NCBI RefSeq assembly: GCF_016863295.1
Contig: NZ_BOOP01000004.1
Span: 124,001 to 188,000 of the forward strand
DNA length: 64,000 nucleotides
Direction of reading: 5' to 3'
From: Planotetraspora phitsanulokensis
Lineage (GTDB): Bacteria; Actinomycetota; Actinomycetes; Streptosporangiales; Streptosporangiaceae
The notes beneath the pieces were generated by a model, which made no database searches, was not told the origin of the DNA, and saw only the letters and a program-made list of their open reading frames with translations. This document shows, piece after piece, positions 50,761 through 59,259 of this stretch (positions are counted from its first letter, which is position 1; every line of letters begins with the position of its first letter). A program made the position numbers and the translations under genes.

Positions 50761-51150
50761 ATGAGCGTGATTCCCGATGACCTGGTTGACCTGCTCGAGC
50801 GGCCGATTTTCGGCAATCTCGGCACCATCCGGCCCGACGACACCGTGCAGGTGAACCCGATGTGGTTCGAATTCGACGGTGAGCAGATCCGGTTCACCCA
50901 CACCACCTACCGCGCCAAGTACCGCAATCTGCAGCACAACCCGTCGATGAGCCTGCTGGTCATCGACCCGGACGACCCGCTGCGCTTCCTGGAGGTCCGG
51001 GGCGGCCTCGTCGACGTCGTGCCGGATCCCGAGGGGGCGTTCTACGTCCGCCTCGGGCAGCGTTACGGAGACGCGGACACTCCGCCGCCCCCGGACAGCA
51101 AGGACCGCGTCATCCTCGTGATGGACGTGCAGAAGACCGCGAGGAAGTAG
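50761..51150 (+). CDS. PPOX class F420-dependent-type oxidoreductase
   Basis: A 129-residue split-barrel protein of the pyridoxamine-phosphate-oxidase-like fold. It shows LLERPIFGNLGTIRPDDTVQ, VNPMWFEFDGEQIRF and THTTYRAKYRNLQHNPSMSLLV, with FLEVRGGLVDVV following. This is the actinobacterial subgroup annotated as TIGR03618-like F420 or FMN binders. The ATG at 50761 is the family start; the track could extend to 50734. A hairpin follows. Reaction unknown. Confidence 0.88.
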   Translation: MSVIPDDLVDLLERPIFGNLGTIRPDDTVQVNPMWFEFDGEQIRFTHTTYRAKYRNLQHNPSMSLLVIDPDDPLRFLEVRGGLVDVVPDPEGAFYVRLGQRYGDADTPPPPDSKDRVILVMDVQKTARK

Positions 51151-51165
51151 CCGCACGCGGTTCCG

Positions 51166-51195
51166 AGCCGGTGGGGGGCATCCCTCCCACTGGCT
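51166..51195. terminator. stem-loop terminator after the PPOX gene
   Basis: AGCCGGTGGG (51166-51175) pairs with CCCACTGGCT (51186-51195), one G-U wobble in ten, around a 10-base loop, 16 bases beyond the stop. Confidence 0.6.
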
Positions 51196-51376
51196 TCGGC
51201 CGTGTGGGACGCCTGCGCCCCGCGACCCTCCTCCTTTTCCACGGTCCGCCGTTGCCGCTCACCTCGGGGTTTAGCCCCCGAGGCGCGGGCAGGGCATTCG
51301 TGGCAGCCCATACGTGGCCATGACCGCACGTGCCGTAACCACTCGTGGGGCCGTGGCCACAGGAGAAGGAGGAGGC

Positions 51377-52024
51377 ATGAGTTCGATCGACCATTCCGTC
51401 GACGTGAATGTCCCGATCCGTACGGCGTACAACCAGTGGACCCAGTTCGAGTCCTTCCCGCAGTTCATGGAGGGCGTGGAGTCGGTCACGCAACTCGGCG
51501 ACACCCGTACCGACTGGATCGTCGAGATCGCCGGTATCCGCAGGGAGTTCGCGGCCGAGATCACCGAGCAACACCCCGACGAGAAGGTGGCCTGGCGGTC
51601 CCTCGACCGGCCGCGGCAGACAGGCGCGGTCACGTTCCGCCGCCTCAGCGGGGACAACACCAGGGTGACGCTCCAGATGGAGTACGACCCCGAGGGCTTC
51701 GCGGAGAAGGCCGCCGACGCTCTGCGACTCGTACGCCTGCGCGTCAGAGGAGACCTGGAGCGGTTCAAGAGCTTCATCGAGTCGCGCGGCACCGAGACCG
51801 GAGCCTGGCGGGGCGAGGTTCCCGCCCCGCGTCACGAGTCCGGGACCGGCTCCGGATACGACGTCGGCGAGCCGATGCCCCCGCAGCCCGTCAATCCCGA
51901 GTACCCGCGTGAGACGCCGCTGCCTCCGCCGGGTCCCGGGCCCGTCCCGCCGGCACGCGGCACAAACCCTCCCCCGGGCAGCGGCCCCGTGCCCCCGCGG
52001 GACACGCCTGGGCCGGTCATCTGA
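51377..52024 (+). CDS. SRPBCC family protein with Pro-rich tail
   Basis: A 215-residue protein. Residues 1-145 form a START/Coq10-like helix-grip domain, with SSIDHSVDVNVPIRTAYNQW, FPQFMEGVESV and WRSLDRPRQTGAVTF marks. The C-terminal 60 residues are a disordered Pro/Gly-rich tail (PPPGPGPVPP and similar). A very strong GGAGG-rich Shine-Dalgarno (51367-51375) precedes the ATG at 51377. The domain holds hydrophobic ligands; in actinomycetes members are often stress- or sigma-factor-controlled. Substrate unknown. Confidence 0.87.
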   Translation: MSSIDHSVDVNVPIRTAYNQWTQFESFPQFMEGVESVTQLGDTRTDWIVEIAGIRREFAAEITEQHPDEKVAWRSLDRPRQTGAVTFRRLSGDNTRVTLQMEYDPEGFAEKAADALRLVRLRVRGDLERFKSFIESRGTETGAWRGEVPAPRHESGTGSGYDVGEPMPPQPVNPEYPRETPLPPPGPGPVPPARGTNPPPGSGPVPPRDTPGPVI

Positions 52025-52104
52025 CGGCGTCGCGGGGCCGGCGACCTGGTCGTCCGGATCCGCGGGTGTCCGCGGACCCGGACAGGTCGGGGATTCCGCG
52101 CGGC

Positions 52105-52162
52105 TTGTCAGGCACTCCCTGACACTCTAGGCTGTGCGGCAGACGTCAGGCGTTCCCTGACA
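52105..52162 (+). promoter_or_regulatory. promoter with twin palindromic operators for the zinc-finger/HTH gene
   Basis: A -35 box TTGTCA (52105-52110) and a -10 box TAGGCT (52128-52133) are 17 bases apart. Overlaid on the -35 and spacer is TGTCAGG-CACTC-CCTGACA (52106-52124). A second near-identical site GTCAGG-CGTTC-CCTGAC lies downstream (52145-52161), 38 bases centre to centre. The layout fits autorepression by a dimeric DNA-binding protein, perhaps the product of this gene. Confidence 0.65.
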
Positions 52163-52184
52163 TGTGCGCTGAGAGGATCCCCCC

Positions 52185-52553
52185 ATGGCCGCGTCCGCCA
52201 AAGCCAAGACGATCGTGCAGTGCTCGTTCTGCGGGAAGCCGCAGACCGAGGTCCAGAAGGTGATCGCCGGGCCAGGCGTCTACATCTGCAACGAATGCGT
52301 GCGGCTCTGCCTCGTCATCCTCGAAGCCGAGGAGACCTCCCCCACCCCGCAGATTCCCGCGTGGGACACGATGACCGACGAGCAGATCCTGGAAATACTG
52401 CCCAAATTCGCCGCGGCGGGACGGCAGGTGGAGGACAGTCTGCAGGCGTGGGTCACCCGCCTGCGGGAGCGGAAGGTGACCTGGACCAGAATCGGGGAGA
52501 CCCTTGGCATGACCCGCCAGTCCGCCTGGGAACGCTTCTCCGGCGAGGAATAA
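52185..52553 (+). CDS. ClpX-type C4 zinc-finger and HTH protein
   Basis: A 122-residue protein. Residues 13-45 are a ClpX-like C4 zinc finger with Cys 13, 16, 35 and 38 (CSFC and CNEC) and the conserved [16 protein letters not shown]. After an acidic linker, the last 45 residues are helical with [21 protein letters not shown], an HTH-like motif. It has no ATPase domain, so it is not ClpX; such proteins are small actinobacterial regulators or adaptors. GAGAGGA lies upstream of the ATG. Confidence 0.85.
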   Translation: MAASAKAKTIVQCSFCGKPQTEVQKVIAGPGVYICNECVRLCLVILEAEETSPTPQIPAWDTMTDEQILEILPKFAAAGRQVEDSLQAWVTRLRERKVTWTRIGETLGMTRQSAWERFSGEE

Positions 52554-52564
52554 CCCCACATATG

Positions 52565-52716
52565 GTGATCATGCGCAGGCTCGGCAACATCCCCCCTGCG
52601 CGTGATCATGCACAGTGGTCGGGCTGGTCAGGGCAGCCGTTCCCAAAGTGTGCATGATCACGGGGAGAGGGTGGGCAGGCGGGGCGGCGCATCGCCGAAC
52701 CCGTGCATGATCACGC
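52565..52716. repeat. four TGATCA-centred intergenic repeats (two per orientation)
   Basis: Copies of a CGTGATCATGCAC-type element occur at 52565-52578 and 52601-52615, and in the reverse orientation (GTGCATGATCACG) at 52648-52662 and 52702-52716. The first two form an inverted repeat, arms TGATCATGCGCAGG (52566-52579) and CCTGCGCGTGATCA (52595-52608), 13 of 14 pairs, which may act as a terminator between the convergent genes. The element is probably a genome-wide short repeat. Confidence 0.7.
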
Positions 52717-53532
52717 GGGGGTGTGGCGGGCGACGCCGCCTACTGCTCCGGCTTCGCCTTGCTTGACGATCGGCACGTCCAGCGGACGCCACTTCTGGAG
52801 GGCGACGACCCCCGGCTCGACCAGGTCGAGACCCTCGAAGAACGCCGAGACCTGCTCCGGCGTCCTGGACGCGGCGCCCGGCGCGGACGTGCGGCTGAAC
52901 ACCTGCTGCCCCTCGCGCTCCTGGTCCTCGCTCAGCGGCGCGATGGACCCGTGCGAGACGACGAGGTAGCCGCCGGGCGTCAGAGCCGAACGGAACGTCG
53001 CCGCGATGTCCGCCGCCTCGTCGTCGTCCGGGACGAAGTGCAGGACGCCCAGCAGCAGGATCGCCACGGGTTGCGAGAAATCGAGATGACCGCGTACGGC
53101 CGGATGGTCGAGCAGCGCCTGCGGCTTTCGCATGTCGGCGTCCACGGTGATCACGCGGGAGTTCTCGGAGAGCAGCGCCCGCGCGTGGGTGAGCACGATG
53201 GGGTCGTTGTCGACGTAGACCACCCGCGACTCCGGCGCCAGTTCCTGGGCGACCTGGTGGACGTTGCGCTGCGTCGGCAGCCCGGCTCCGATGTCGAGGA
53301 ACTGCCTGATCCCCTGCCCGCTGAGGTAGCTCACGGCGCGCACCAGGAACTCGCGGTTCTCCCTGGCGATGTCCCGCAGGTTGGGCAGGATCGCGATGAT
53401 CTTCTCGGCGGCCTCACGGTCGGCCGCGAAGTTGTCCTTGCCACCAAGGTAGTAGTCGTACATCCGCGCGACGCTCGGTGTGGACGTATCAACTCCGGAC
53501 GGTGCTCTGAAGTCGTTCACGCCGCTCCTCAC
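52711..53532 (-). CDS. SAM-dependent methyltransferase, DUF574/Methyltransf_19 family
   Basis: A 273-residue DUF574-type methyltransferase, an expanded family in actinomycetes. It has STPSVARMYDYYLGGKDNFAADRE, QFLDIGAGLPTQRNVHQVA (SAM motif I), VVYVDNDPIVLTHARALL and GVLHFVPDDDEA, followed by LTPGGYLVVSHGS. The function of the family is not established. It starts at GTG 53532, and a second GTG at 53520 is possible. Convergent with the zinc-finger gene across the repeat block. Confidence 0.93.
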   Translation of the reverse strand: MRSGVNDFRAPSGVDTSTPSVARMYDYYLGGKDNFAADREAAEKIIAILPNLRDIARENREFLVRAVSYLSGQGIRQFLDIGAGLPTQRNVHQVAQELAPESRVVYVDNDPIVLTHARALLSENSRVITVDADMRKPQALLDHPAVRGHLDFSQPVAILLLGVLHFVPDDDEAADIAATFRSALTPGGYLVVSHGSIAPLSEDQEREGQQVFSRTSAPGAASRTPEQVSAFFEGLDLVEPGVVALQKWRPLDVPIVKQGEAGAVGGVARHTPA

Positions 53533-53644
53533 GCTGATCCCCGGTCAGAGGAGATCGTAATTCATTCACCCCCTCTTGTGGATCTTTATACGCCGTTCCG
53601 GATATTTTCGACGCCAATCGTTTGCAGATCCACTTCCGGACCCG

Positions 53645-54406
53645 TCAGACAGGATCGGACACCTTCCAGATCTGCCCGGTGGCGTCGCAGGGCAGCCGGG
53701 AGACCAGTGATCGCGCGGACTCTTCCGGGCTGATCAGCCCCTCCCGGTGATAGCCGGCGAACTGCTCGTGCAGGGCCGTGCCGATCTGGTCGGGATCGCT
53801 CTCGCGGATCCATGCCTGCATGGCGGTGTCCACCCGGCCGGGCCGGTACGCGTTCACGGTGACGCCGCTGCCGGCCACCTCGGCGGCGAGGTTGACGGTG
53901 TGGGCCTCCAGCGCCGCCTTGGCCGTGGCGTAGGCGTTGGCCCCGATCATGGACGTGGGGCGCTCCGCGACCCCGCTCGAGACGTTGACGACACGTCCCC
54001 ACTTCCGGTCGAGCATGCCCGGCAGCAACTCGAAGGTGAGGGTGGCGACGGACACCAGGTTGACGTCGATCGCGGTGGCCCATTCGCCGGCGTCCAAGGT
54101 GGCGCTGGGGCCGAGCGGCCAGACGACGCCTGCGTTGTTGACGAGGATGTCGACGTCCCCGAGATCATCTCCCACACCGCCGAGCAGGTCGGAGATCCGG
54201 TCGGGACGGGTGAGGTCTCCCTGGACGACGAGCGCCTCGCCCCCCACGGCCCGGACCAGGCGTGCGGACTCGGCGAGCTCGTTCTGGGAGCGCGCCATGA
54301 GGACGGTCCGCGCGCCGGCCCGGGCCAGTTCCACCGCGACGGCCCGGCCGATCCCGCCACTGGCGCCTGTGACCAGCGCGGTCCTGCCTTCGAACGGCCT
54401 CATCAT
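53645..54406 (-). CDS. SDR family NAD(P)-dependent oxidoreductase
   Basis: A 253-residue classical SDR. The cofactor motif is TALVTGASGGIGRAVA, then NNAG in VDILVNNAGVVWPL, and the catalytic Ser and YATAK in RVVNVSSG and NAYATAKAALE. PGRVDTAM follows. The GAGGAG Shine-Dalgarno best suits the ATG at 54406, eight bases downstream of it. It is not in an obvious operon. Substrate unknown. Confidence 0.9.
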   Translation of the reverse strand: MMRPFEGRTALVTGASGGIGRAVAVELARAGARTVLMARSQNELAESARLVRAVGGEALVVQGDLTRPDRISDLLGGVGDDLGDVDILVNNAGVVWPLGPSATLDAGEWATAIDVNLVSVATLTFELLPGMLDRKWGRVVNVSSGVAERPTSMIGANAYATAKAALEAHTVNLAAEVAGSGVTVNAYRPGRVDTAMQAWIRESDPDQIGTALHEQFAGYHREGLISPEESARSLVSRLPCDATGQIWKVSDPV

Positions 54407-54460
54407 GATCATCACTCCTCGGTCGGCGATGAAGCCATGATGAGGCCGTGCCGCGACCAG

Positions 54461-54636
54461 CCCGACAGCGGGCCGCCCGCCAGGCCCGCTCGCCCGGCTG
54501 AGCAAGTCAGGCCCGCTCGCCCGACAGCGGGCCGCCCGCCAGGCTCGACCACCCCGCTGCAGCCTTCGGGCTTGCCACCCCGCTGCAAACGTCAGCCCGG
54601 TCGTCGGGCTGAGCAGGTCATGCCCGCTCGCCCGAC
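54461..54636. repeat. degenerate GC-rich tandem repeats between SDR and AhpD-like genes
   Basis: A 25-base unit occurs twice exactly, at 54461-54485 and 54520-54544 (59-base period). A separate 30-base unit beginning GGCTGAGCA occurs at 54496-54525 and 54607-54636 with two mismatches, and the second copy runs into the last codons of the AhpD-like gene. A short CACCCCGCTGCA unit also repeats between them. The block appears noncoding except at its right end. Confidence 0.7.
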
Positions 54637-55262
54637 TGCGCCGCCCAGTAGTCGCCCGACGCCCTCGACGCCGCCGAGGCCTCGGCCGTCTCGAAGCCCG
54701 GGGCCATGGACGCGGACGTTCCCGCCAGATACTCGTGGTGGTCGATGCCCAGCAGGCGGATCCAGCTCTGCTGGCCGTACGTCAGCGCGATGCAGCAGCC
54801 GAGCTCGACGAGCTCGGCCTCGGAGAAGTGCCGGTGCAGCCGCTCCCAGAACGCGTTGTCGGCCTCCAGGCCCCAGGCGATTGCCTCGGCGTAGGAGAGC
54901 GCCGCGCGCTGCCTCTCGTCGTACTTCGGGGACGTCTCGAAGTTCAGCAGGTCGTCGTACTGCTGCTCGACCAGGCCCGCGGCGGTGGCCTTGATCGAAC
55001 GCTGGTTGCCGCAGAACTCGCACTTCACCGTGCGGGAGATGTAGACCCGGCAGAGTTCCTTGATCGCGTGATCGCAGACGCCGCTGTGGAACAGCGCCTT
55101 CCAGGAGTCGGCGAACGCCCAGAAGGCGTTCGGCGCGTGCGCGCGGACGGCGGAGCTCTCGGGCCGGGGGGTGCCTTCACGGGCACATCTGTGCATCTCC
55201 TCCCGCATCGCCTCGTCCATCTGCTCCATCGGTACGTAGCTGATGCGGTTCGTGTTCGTCAC
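54618..55262 (-). CDS. carboxymuconolactone decarboxylase/AhpD-like protein
   Basis: A 214-residue AhpD-fold protein. It carries the redox-type motif CEFCGNQRS (Cys81, Cys84) in the helix after ELCRVYISRTVK, then LSYAEAIAW, and a second half with FSEAELVELGCCIALTYGQQSWIRLLGI. These features fit CMD/AhpD family alkylhydroperoxidase-like enzymes. The start is GTG 55262 with GGGAG upstream; the longer frame to 56264 is shadow coding. Its last codons lie in a repeat copy. Divergent to an AraC regulator. Confidence 0.88.
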   Translation of the reverse strand: MTNTNRISYVPMEQMDEAMREEMHRCAREGTPRPESSAVRAHAPNAFWAFADSWKALFHSGVCDHAIKELCRVYISRTVKCEFCGNQRSIKATAAGLVEQQYDDLLNFETSPKYDERQRAALSYAEAIAWGLEADNAFWERLHRHFSEAELVELGCCIALTYGQQSWIRLLGIDHHEYLAGTSASMAPGFETAEASAASRASGDYWAAQSGERA

Positions 55263-55436
55263 AGTGCGCTCCCATCTCGGTCGCCGTTCCGCCCCCGACC
55301 CAGAACGCCGCAATCGTTTGCACGTCCGATGCTGCCCCAGCGGGGTGTGGAGGTCAAGACACGCGGGGCCTTCCACCGCGCTCCGCGGGCGGCGAGGATC
55401 GGAGCGACACAGTCCGCGAGTCAGGCGGTGACGATC

Positions 55437-56303
55437 ATGGCGGGACGGCCGACATCCGAGATCGTCAGCAGGCGTCCCGCGCCGCCGTTGCGGCCGTTCG
55501 TCACCTGGTACTGCGGATATCGCGACGCCGACGTGGGCCCGAGGCGGCACCGCGGCCTGCCGTCCCCGTATCTGACCGTGATCGTCACGTTGGACGAGCC
55601 GCTCGTCGTGGCCGCCCACCCCGACCTGCGCATTCCGCCGGCCGAGTACGGCACGCTCGTCGGCGGTCTCCACACGACTCCCGTCCTCATCACGCACGAC
55701 GGCCGGCAGTCGGGCATCCAGCTGAGCCTTTCCCCGCTCGGCGCCAGGGCGCTGCTCGGCCTGCCGGCCGGCGAGCTCACCGGCTCCGTCCTCGACGCCG
55801 CCGACGTCGTGGGACCGTTCGCGAACCAGTTGCGGGAGCGGGTGCTGGACGCCCACGGCTGGACGGCGAGGTTCGGCGTTCTGGACGAGATGTTGTCGGC
55901 GCACCTCGACGCCGGAGCACGGCTCCAGGGCGAGGTCGTGCACGCCTGGCGGCGACTGCTGACGTCGGCGGGAGCCGTACCCGCCGCGGAACTGGCCCGC
56001 GAGGTGGGGTGGAGCGGCCGGTACCTGAGCCGACGGTTCGGCGTCGAGGTCGGGCTGAGCCCGAAGGCCGCGGCCCGGGTCGTGCGGTTCGACCGGACCC
56101 GCAGGTTCCTCATGCGGCAGGCCGCTGAGGACCGCGGTCTCCTCCTGTCCGACGTGGCGGCGGAGTGCGGCTACTACGACCAGGCCCATCTGGCGCGCGA
56201 GTTCGGCGAGTTCGCCGGCTGCTCGCCCTCCCGCTGGCTCGGCGAGGAGTTCCGATACGTCCAAGCCGGAGCGGACACCCTGATGTCAGACTCGGCGACA
56301 TGA
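55437..56303 (+). CDS. AraC family transcriptional regulator
   Basis: A 288-residue AraC-type regulator. The N-terminal region (residues 15-150) is a sensor domain with PPLRPFVTWYCGYRD and YLTVIVTLDEP. The C-terminal double HTH contains ELAREVGWSGRYLSRRFGVEVGLSPKAAARVVR and LSDVAAECGYYDQAHLAREFGEFAG. The ATG at 55437 is preferred; GTG 55428 is possible. It is coupled by ATGA to a VOC protein and divergent from the AhpD-like gene, both likely targets. Confidence 0.92.
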   Translation: MAGRPTSEIVSRRPAPPLRPFVTWYCGYRDADVGPRRHRGLPSPYLTVIVTLDEPLVVAAHPDLRIPPAEYGTLVGGLHTTPVLITHDGRQSGIQLSLSPLGARALLGLPAGELTGSVLDAADVVGPFANQLRERVLDAHGWTARFGVLDEMLSAHLDAGARLQGEVVHAWRRLLTSAGAVPAAELAREVGWSGRYLSRRFGVEVGLSPKAAARVVRFDRTRRFLMRQAAEDRGLLLSDVAAECGYYDQAHLAREFGEFAGCSPSRWLGEEFRYVQAGADTLMSDSAT

Positions 56304-56710
56304 CTGACGCAGCCCCACCGCCCCAGGTCTATCCCGCACTGCGCGCCCGCGACGCCCGTGCCCTGATCAGGTTCCTCGTCGACGCATTCGGCTTCGAGGA
56401 GACCGTCGTCTACGGCGAAGGCGACCGCGTCGACCACGCCCAGCTCTCCTGGCCGCTCGGCGGCGGCATCATGCTCGGCAGCGTCCGCGACGTCCCCGAC
56501 GACCCGTGGCCTCTGCAGCCGGGCGCGTTCGGCGCGTACGTCGTGACCGACGACCCGGACGGGCTGTACGCGCGGGCGACCGCGGCCGGAGCCAAGGTGG
56601 CCCAGGAACTGCACGACACCGATTACGGCTCTCGCGATTTCACCGTCGTCGATCCGGAAGGCAATCTGTGGTCCTTCGGAACTTATCGGGGCGAACCCCG
56701 TAGAAATTGA
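56300..56710 (+). CDS. VOC/glyoxalase superfamily protein
   Basis: A 136-residue VOC-fold protein. It shows YPALRARDARALIRFLVDAFGFEE, HAQLSWPLGGGIMLGS and a second half with GAYVVTDDPDGLYARATAAGAKV and DYGSRDFTVVDPEGNLWSFGTY. The Glu and His positions expected for metal binding appear in HAQL and DPEGNLW. It may be a dioxygenase, glyoxalase or antibiotic-binding protein. Start by ATGA overlap with the AraC gene. Confidence 0.92.
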   Translation: MTDAAPPPQVYPALRARDARALIRFLVDAFGFEETVVYGEGDRVDHAQLSWPLGGGIMLGSVRDVPDDPWPLQPGAFGAYVVTDDPDGLYARATAAGAKVAQELHDTDYGSRDFTVVDPEGNLWSFGTYRGEPRRN

Positions 56711-56772
56711 CTAAGTCCGTCATGCATGGCGTTCCGTGACGATCTCCGCCTGGGGCTGTCTAATGTCGTCCC

Positions 56773-57903
56773 ATGCTGAACGTAGACCGGATGCTCGGTG
56801 ACGACGACGACGTGGCCGGCAACGACGCCGGGCGCGCGCGGCTCAGGCGCCTCACCACGGTGCTGAGCCTGCTTGCGATCACGATCACGACGGGCGTCGT
56901 GATGTTGATCCTGGTGGTCGACGAGACCCGACGGCATCCTGTCCGCGCCCAGACAGCCCCCTCCTCCCAACCGCGGAGCGTCGCATCACCATCGCGAACC
57001 GCGCCCACGCCGGAGGCGTTGTCCGCCCCGGTGACCGACGGCCTGCGCCTGAAGGCCAGGCTCTCCGGCCACTGGTGGGCCGTGGGGCCGCTGGTCTTCA
57101 GTCCCGACAGCAAGTTCCTGGCCAGTTGCAGCGTCGAGGTCGGCCGAGTGTGGAACGCGGCGACCCGGCGGATCGTCAAGAGTTTCCGCCAGGCCGGCGG
57201 CGCCTCTGCCGGGTGCCCGGTGGCCTACAGCGCCGAGGGGACCACGCTGGTCCTCACCGACCACTACAACACGGTCCGGCTGTGGGACGTCGCCTCCGCC
57301 AGGACGGTCAGGACCATTCGCGTTCCCGGGAACTTCCTGTCCTCCGCCGTCCTGAGCCCGGACGGAAGGCTCGTCGCCACCGGTGGCAGGAGCACGCGCC
57401 TGTGGGACGCGGCCTCGGGAACGACCATCGCCACCTTCCCCGAGCCCAAGGGCACGGTCTCCCGCGTCGCGCTGAGCCCCGACGGGAAGACGCTCGCCTC
57501 GGGAGGCGGCGACGGCGCCGTACGGCTGTGGGACGTCACGACCCGGCGCCTCACCGCCACCCTGCCCGCTCATGCCGGCCGAGACATGTCCACGCTCGCC
57601 TTCAGCCCGGACGGGAAGTCCCTGGCCGTGTGCCAGAAGGGCGTCGTCGTGTTGTGGGACCTCACCTCCCGGAAGGTCGCCGCCACCCTCAAGTCGGGCG
57701 AGTGGGCCGATCAGCTGACCTACAGCTCCGACGGGAAGACCCTGGCCGTCGTGGACACCGGGGCCGCCCGGCTGTGGGACGTCGCCTCCCGGCGGCCGAT
57801 CGCCACTGTGGCCGGGGCGATGTCGGCGGCTCTCAGCCCTGACGGCGAGACCCTGGCGACCGGCGAGCATGACGGGAGCATCCGGCTCTGGACGATCACC
57901 TGA
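56773..57903 (+). CDS. membrane-anchored WD40 propeller protein
   Basis: A 376-residue protein. One membrane segment lies at about 28-49, with an acidic N-terminus and a Ser/Pro/Thr-rich linker. Residues 90-376 form seven WD40-type blades, each with a SPDGKxLA-type strand and RLWDVxxRR-type end (several RLWDV copies). A seven-bladed beta-propeller outside the membrane is likely, used as a protein-docking surface. There is no kinase or caspase domain. Function unknown; a GAF-PP2C gene follows on the same strand 98 bases away. Confidence 0.88.
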   Translation: MLNVDRMLGDDDDVAGNDAGRARLRRLTTVLSLLAITITTGVVMLILVVDETRRHPVRAQTAPSSQPRSVASPSRTAPTPEALSAPVTDGLRLKARLSGHWWAVGPLVFSPDSKFLASCSVEVGRVWNAATRRIVKSFRQAGGASAGCPVAYSAEGTTLVLTDHYNTVRLWDVASARTVRTIRVPGNFLSSAVLSPDGRLVATGGRSTRLWDAASGTTIATFPEPKGTVSRVALSPDGKTLASGGGDGAVRLWDVTTRRLTATLPAHAGRDMSTLAFSPDGKSLAVCQKGVVVLWDLTSRKVAATLKSGEWADQLTYSSDGKTLAVVDTGAARLWDVASRRPIATVAGAMSAALSPDGETLATGEHDGSIRLWTIT

Positions 57904-58001
57904 CGATACGAGGTCATGGGGCCTGCGCAGGGAAGCGTTGACCGTGACGGCGGGTCCCCAGGCGTACCGTCGTCAGATGAGGACGCACGGCGGGGGGAGG
58001 T

Positions 58002-59219
58002 GTGGCTGTGCGCGACGCCGAACAGATGCTGGCGGGCCTGTTGACTGCCAGCCACCTGGCCTCGCTGGAGGAGCTTCCCGCCCTGGTGGCCGAGCACGCC
58101 GCGACGGCCGGCATCACCCAGACGATGATCTACGTGTCGGATCTCCAGAGCCGTTTCCTCGCCCCTCTGCCGGGCCAGCTCGACGAGGCGGGCCGGCCGC
58201 TTGAGCCGATGAACATCGACGCCACCGTGGCCGGGCGGGCCTTCCGCAACGTGGAGGTCGTCCGGCCCCGCGCCCCGGAACCGGCGGAGACCCGGACGAA
58301 GATGTGGGTGCCCCTCCTCGACGGCACCGAGAGGGTCGGCGTGCTCGGGGTGACCGTGCCGGTGGACGACGAGTCCGCCGAACGGAACGCCTGCGCGCTG
58401 GCGTCGCTCGTCGCCCTGCTGGTCGTGAGCAAACGCGGATCCAGCGACGCGTACGCGCGGATCGTGCGCGCCCACAGGATGACGCTCTCCGCCGAGGTGC
58501 TCTGGAACCTGATGCCGTCGGGGACCTTCGCCAACGACGACATCGTGGTCAGCGCGGTGCTGGAGCCCGCCTACGAGGTGGGCGGCGACGCCTACGACTA
58601 CGCCACCGACGGGGACAGGCTGCATCTGTCGGTCTTCGACGCCATGGGACACGACGCGTCCGCGGGGCTGACCGCCTCCGTCGCGATCGGCTCGTATCGC
58701 AACACCCGCCGCAAGGGCACCGATCTGCTCGCCGTCAGCGAGACCATCGACGAGGCCATCGCCGAGCAGTTCGGCACCCAGCGCTTCGCCACGGGCGTCC
58801 TGGCCACGCTCGACATCAAGTCGGGCTCGTTGACCTGGGTCAACCGGGGCCACCATCCGCCCCTGGTGATCCGCGGAGGGCGCCGGGTCGCGACGCTCGA
58901 GACCATGCCTTCGCCGCCCATGGGCCTGCGGCTCGGCGTCAACACCGGCCCCGCCCACTACCAGCTCGAGCCCGGCGACCGGCTGCTGATCTACACCGAC
59001 GGGATCATCGAGGCGCGCAGTCCCGACCAGGAGCTGTTCGGCCTGGAGCGCTTCGTCGACTTCGTCATCCGCCGCGAGGCCGACGGCATGCCCGGCCCGG
59101 AGACCCTGCGCCGGCTGGTCCAGACGATCCTGGCCCATCAGCACGGAGTGCTCCAGGACGACGCCACGGTGCTGCTGGTCGAGTGGCGGACCCAGCGGGA
59201 GCGCCGTCTCACGATCTGA
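58002..59219 (+). CDS. PP2C-type SpoIIE-like phosphatase with N-terminal GAF-like domain
   Basis: A 405-residue protein. Residues 1-150 form a GAF-like sensor region, ending with VPLLDGTERVGVLGVTVP. Residues 180-400 form a PP2C/SpoIIE domain: AYEVGGDAYDY, LSVFDAMGHDASAGL and LLIYTDGIIEARSP, with the metal-binding Asp residues in VGGDAYD and DAMGHD. GGGGGGAGG precedes the GTG at 58002. These phosphatases dephosphorylate anti-anti-sigma factors in sigma-factor partner switching. No anti-sigma gene is adjacent. Confidence 0.93.
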   Translation: MAVRDAEQMLAGLLTASHLASLEELPALVAEHAATAGITQTMIYVSDLQSRFLAPLPGQLDEAGRPLEPMNIDATVAGRAFRNVEVVRPRAPEPAETRTKMWVPLLDGTERVGVLGVTVPVDDESAERNACALASLVALLVVSKRGSSDAYARIVRAHRMTLSAEVLWNLMPSGTFANDDIVVSAVLEPAYEVGGDAYDYATDGDRLHLSVFDAMGHDASAGLTASVAIGSYRNTRRKGTDLLAVSETIDEAIAEQFGTQRFATGVLATLDIKSGSLTWVNRGHHPPLVIRGGRRVATLETMPSPPMGLRLGVNTGPAHYQLEPGDRLLIYTDGIIEARSPDQELFGLERFVDFVIRREADGMPGPETLRRLVQTILAHQHGVLQDDATVLLVEWRTQRERRLTI

Positions 59220-59259
59220 TGCCCGGCCCGAATCGCCGGACGGCCACGCATGGACGCCC

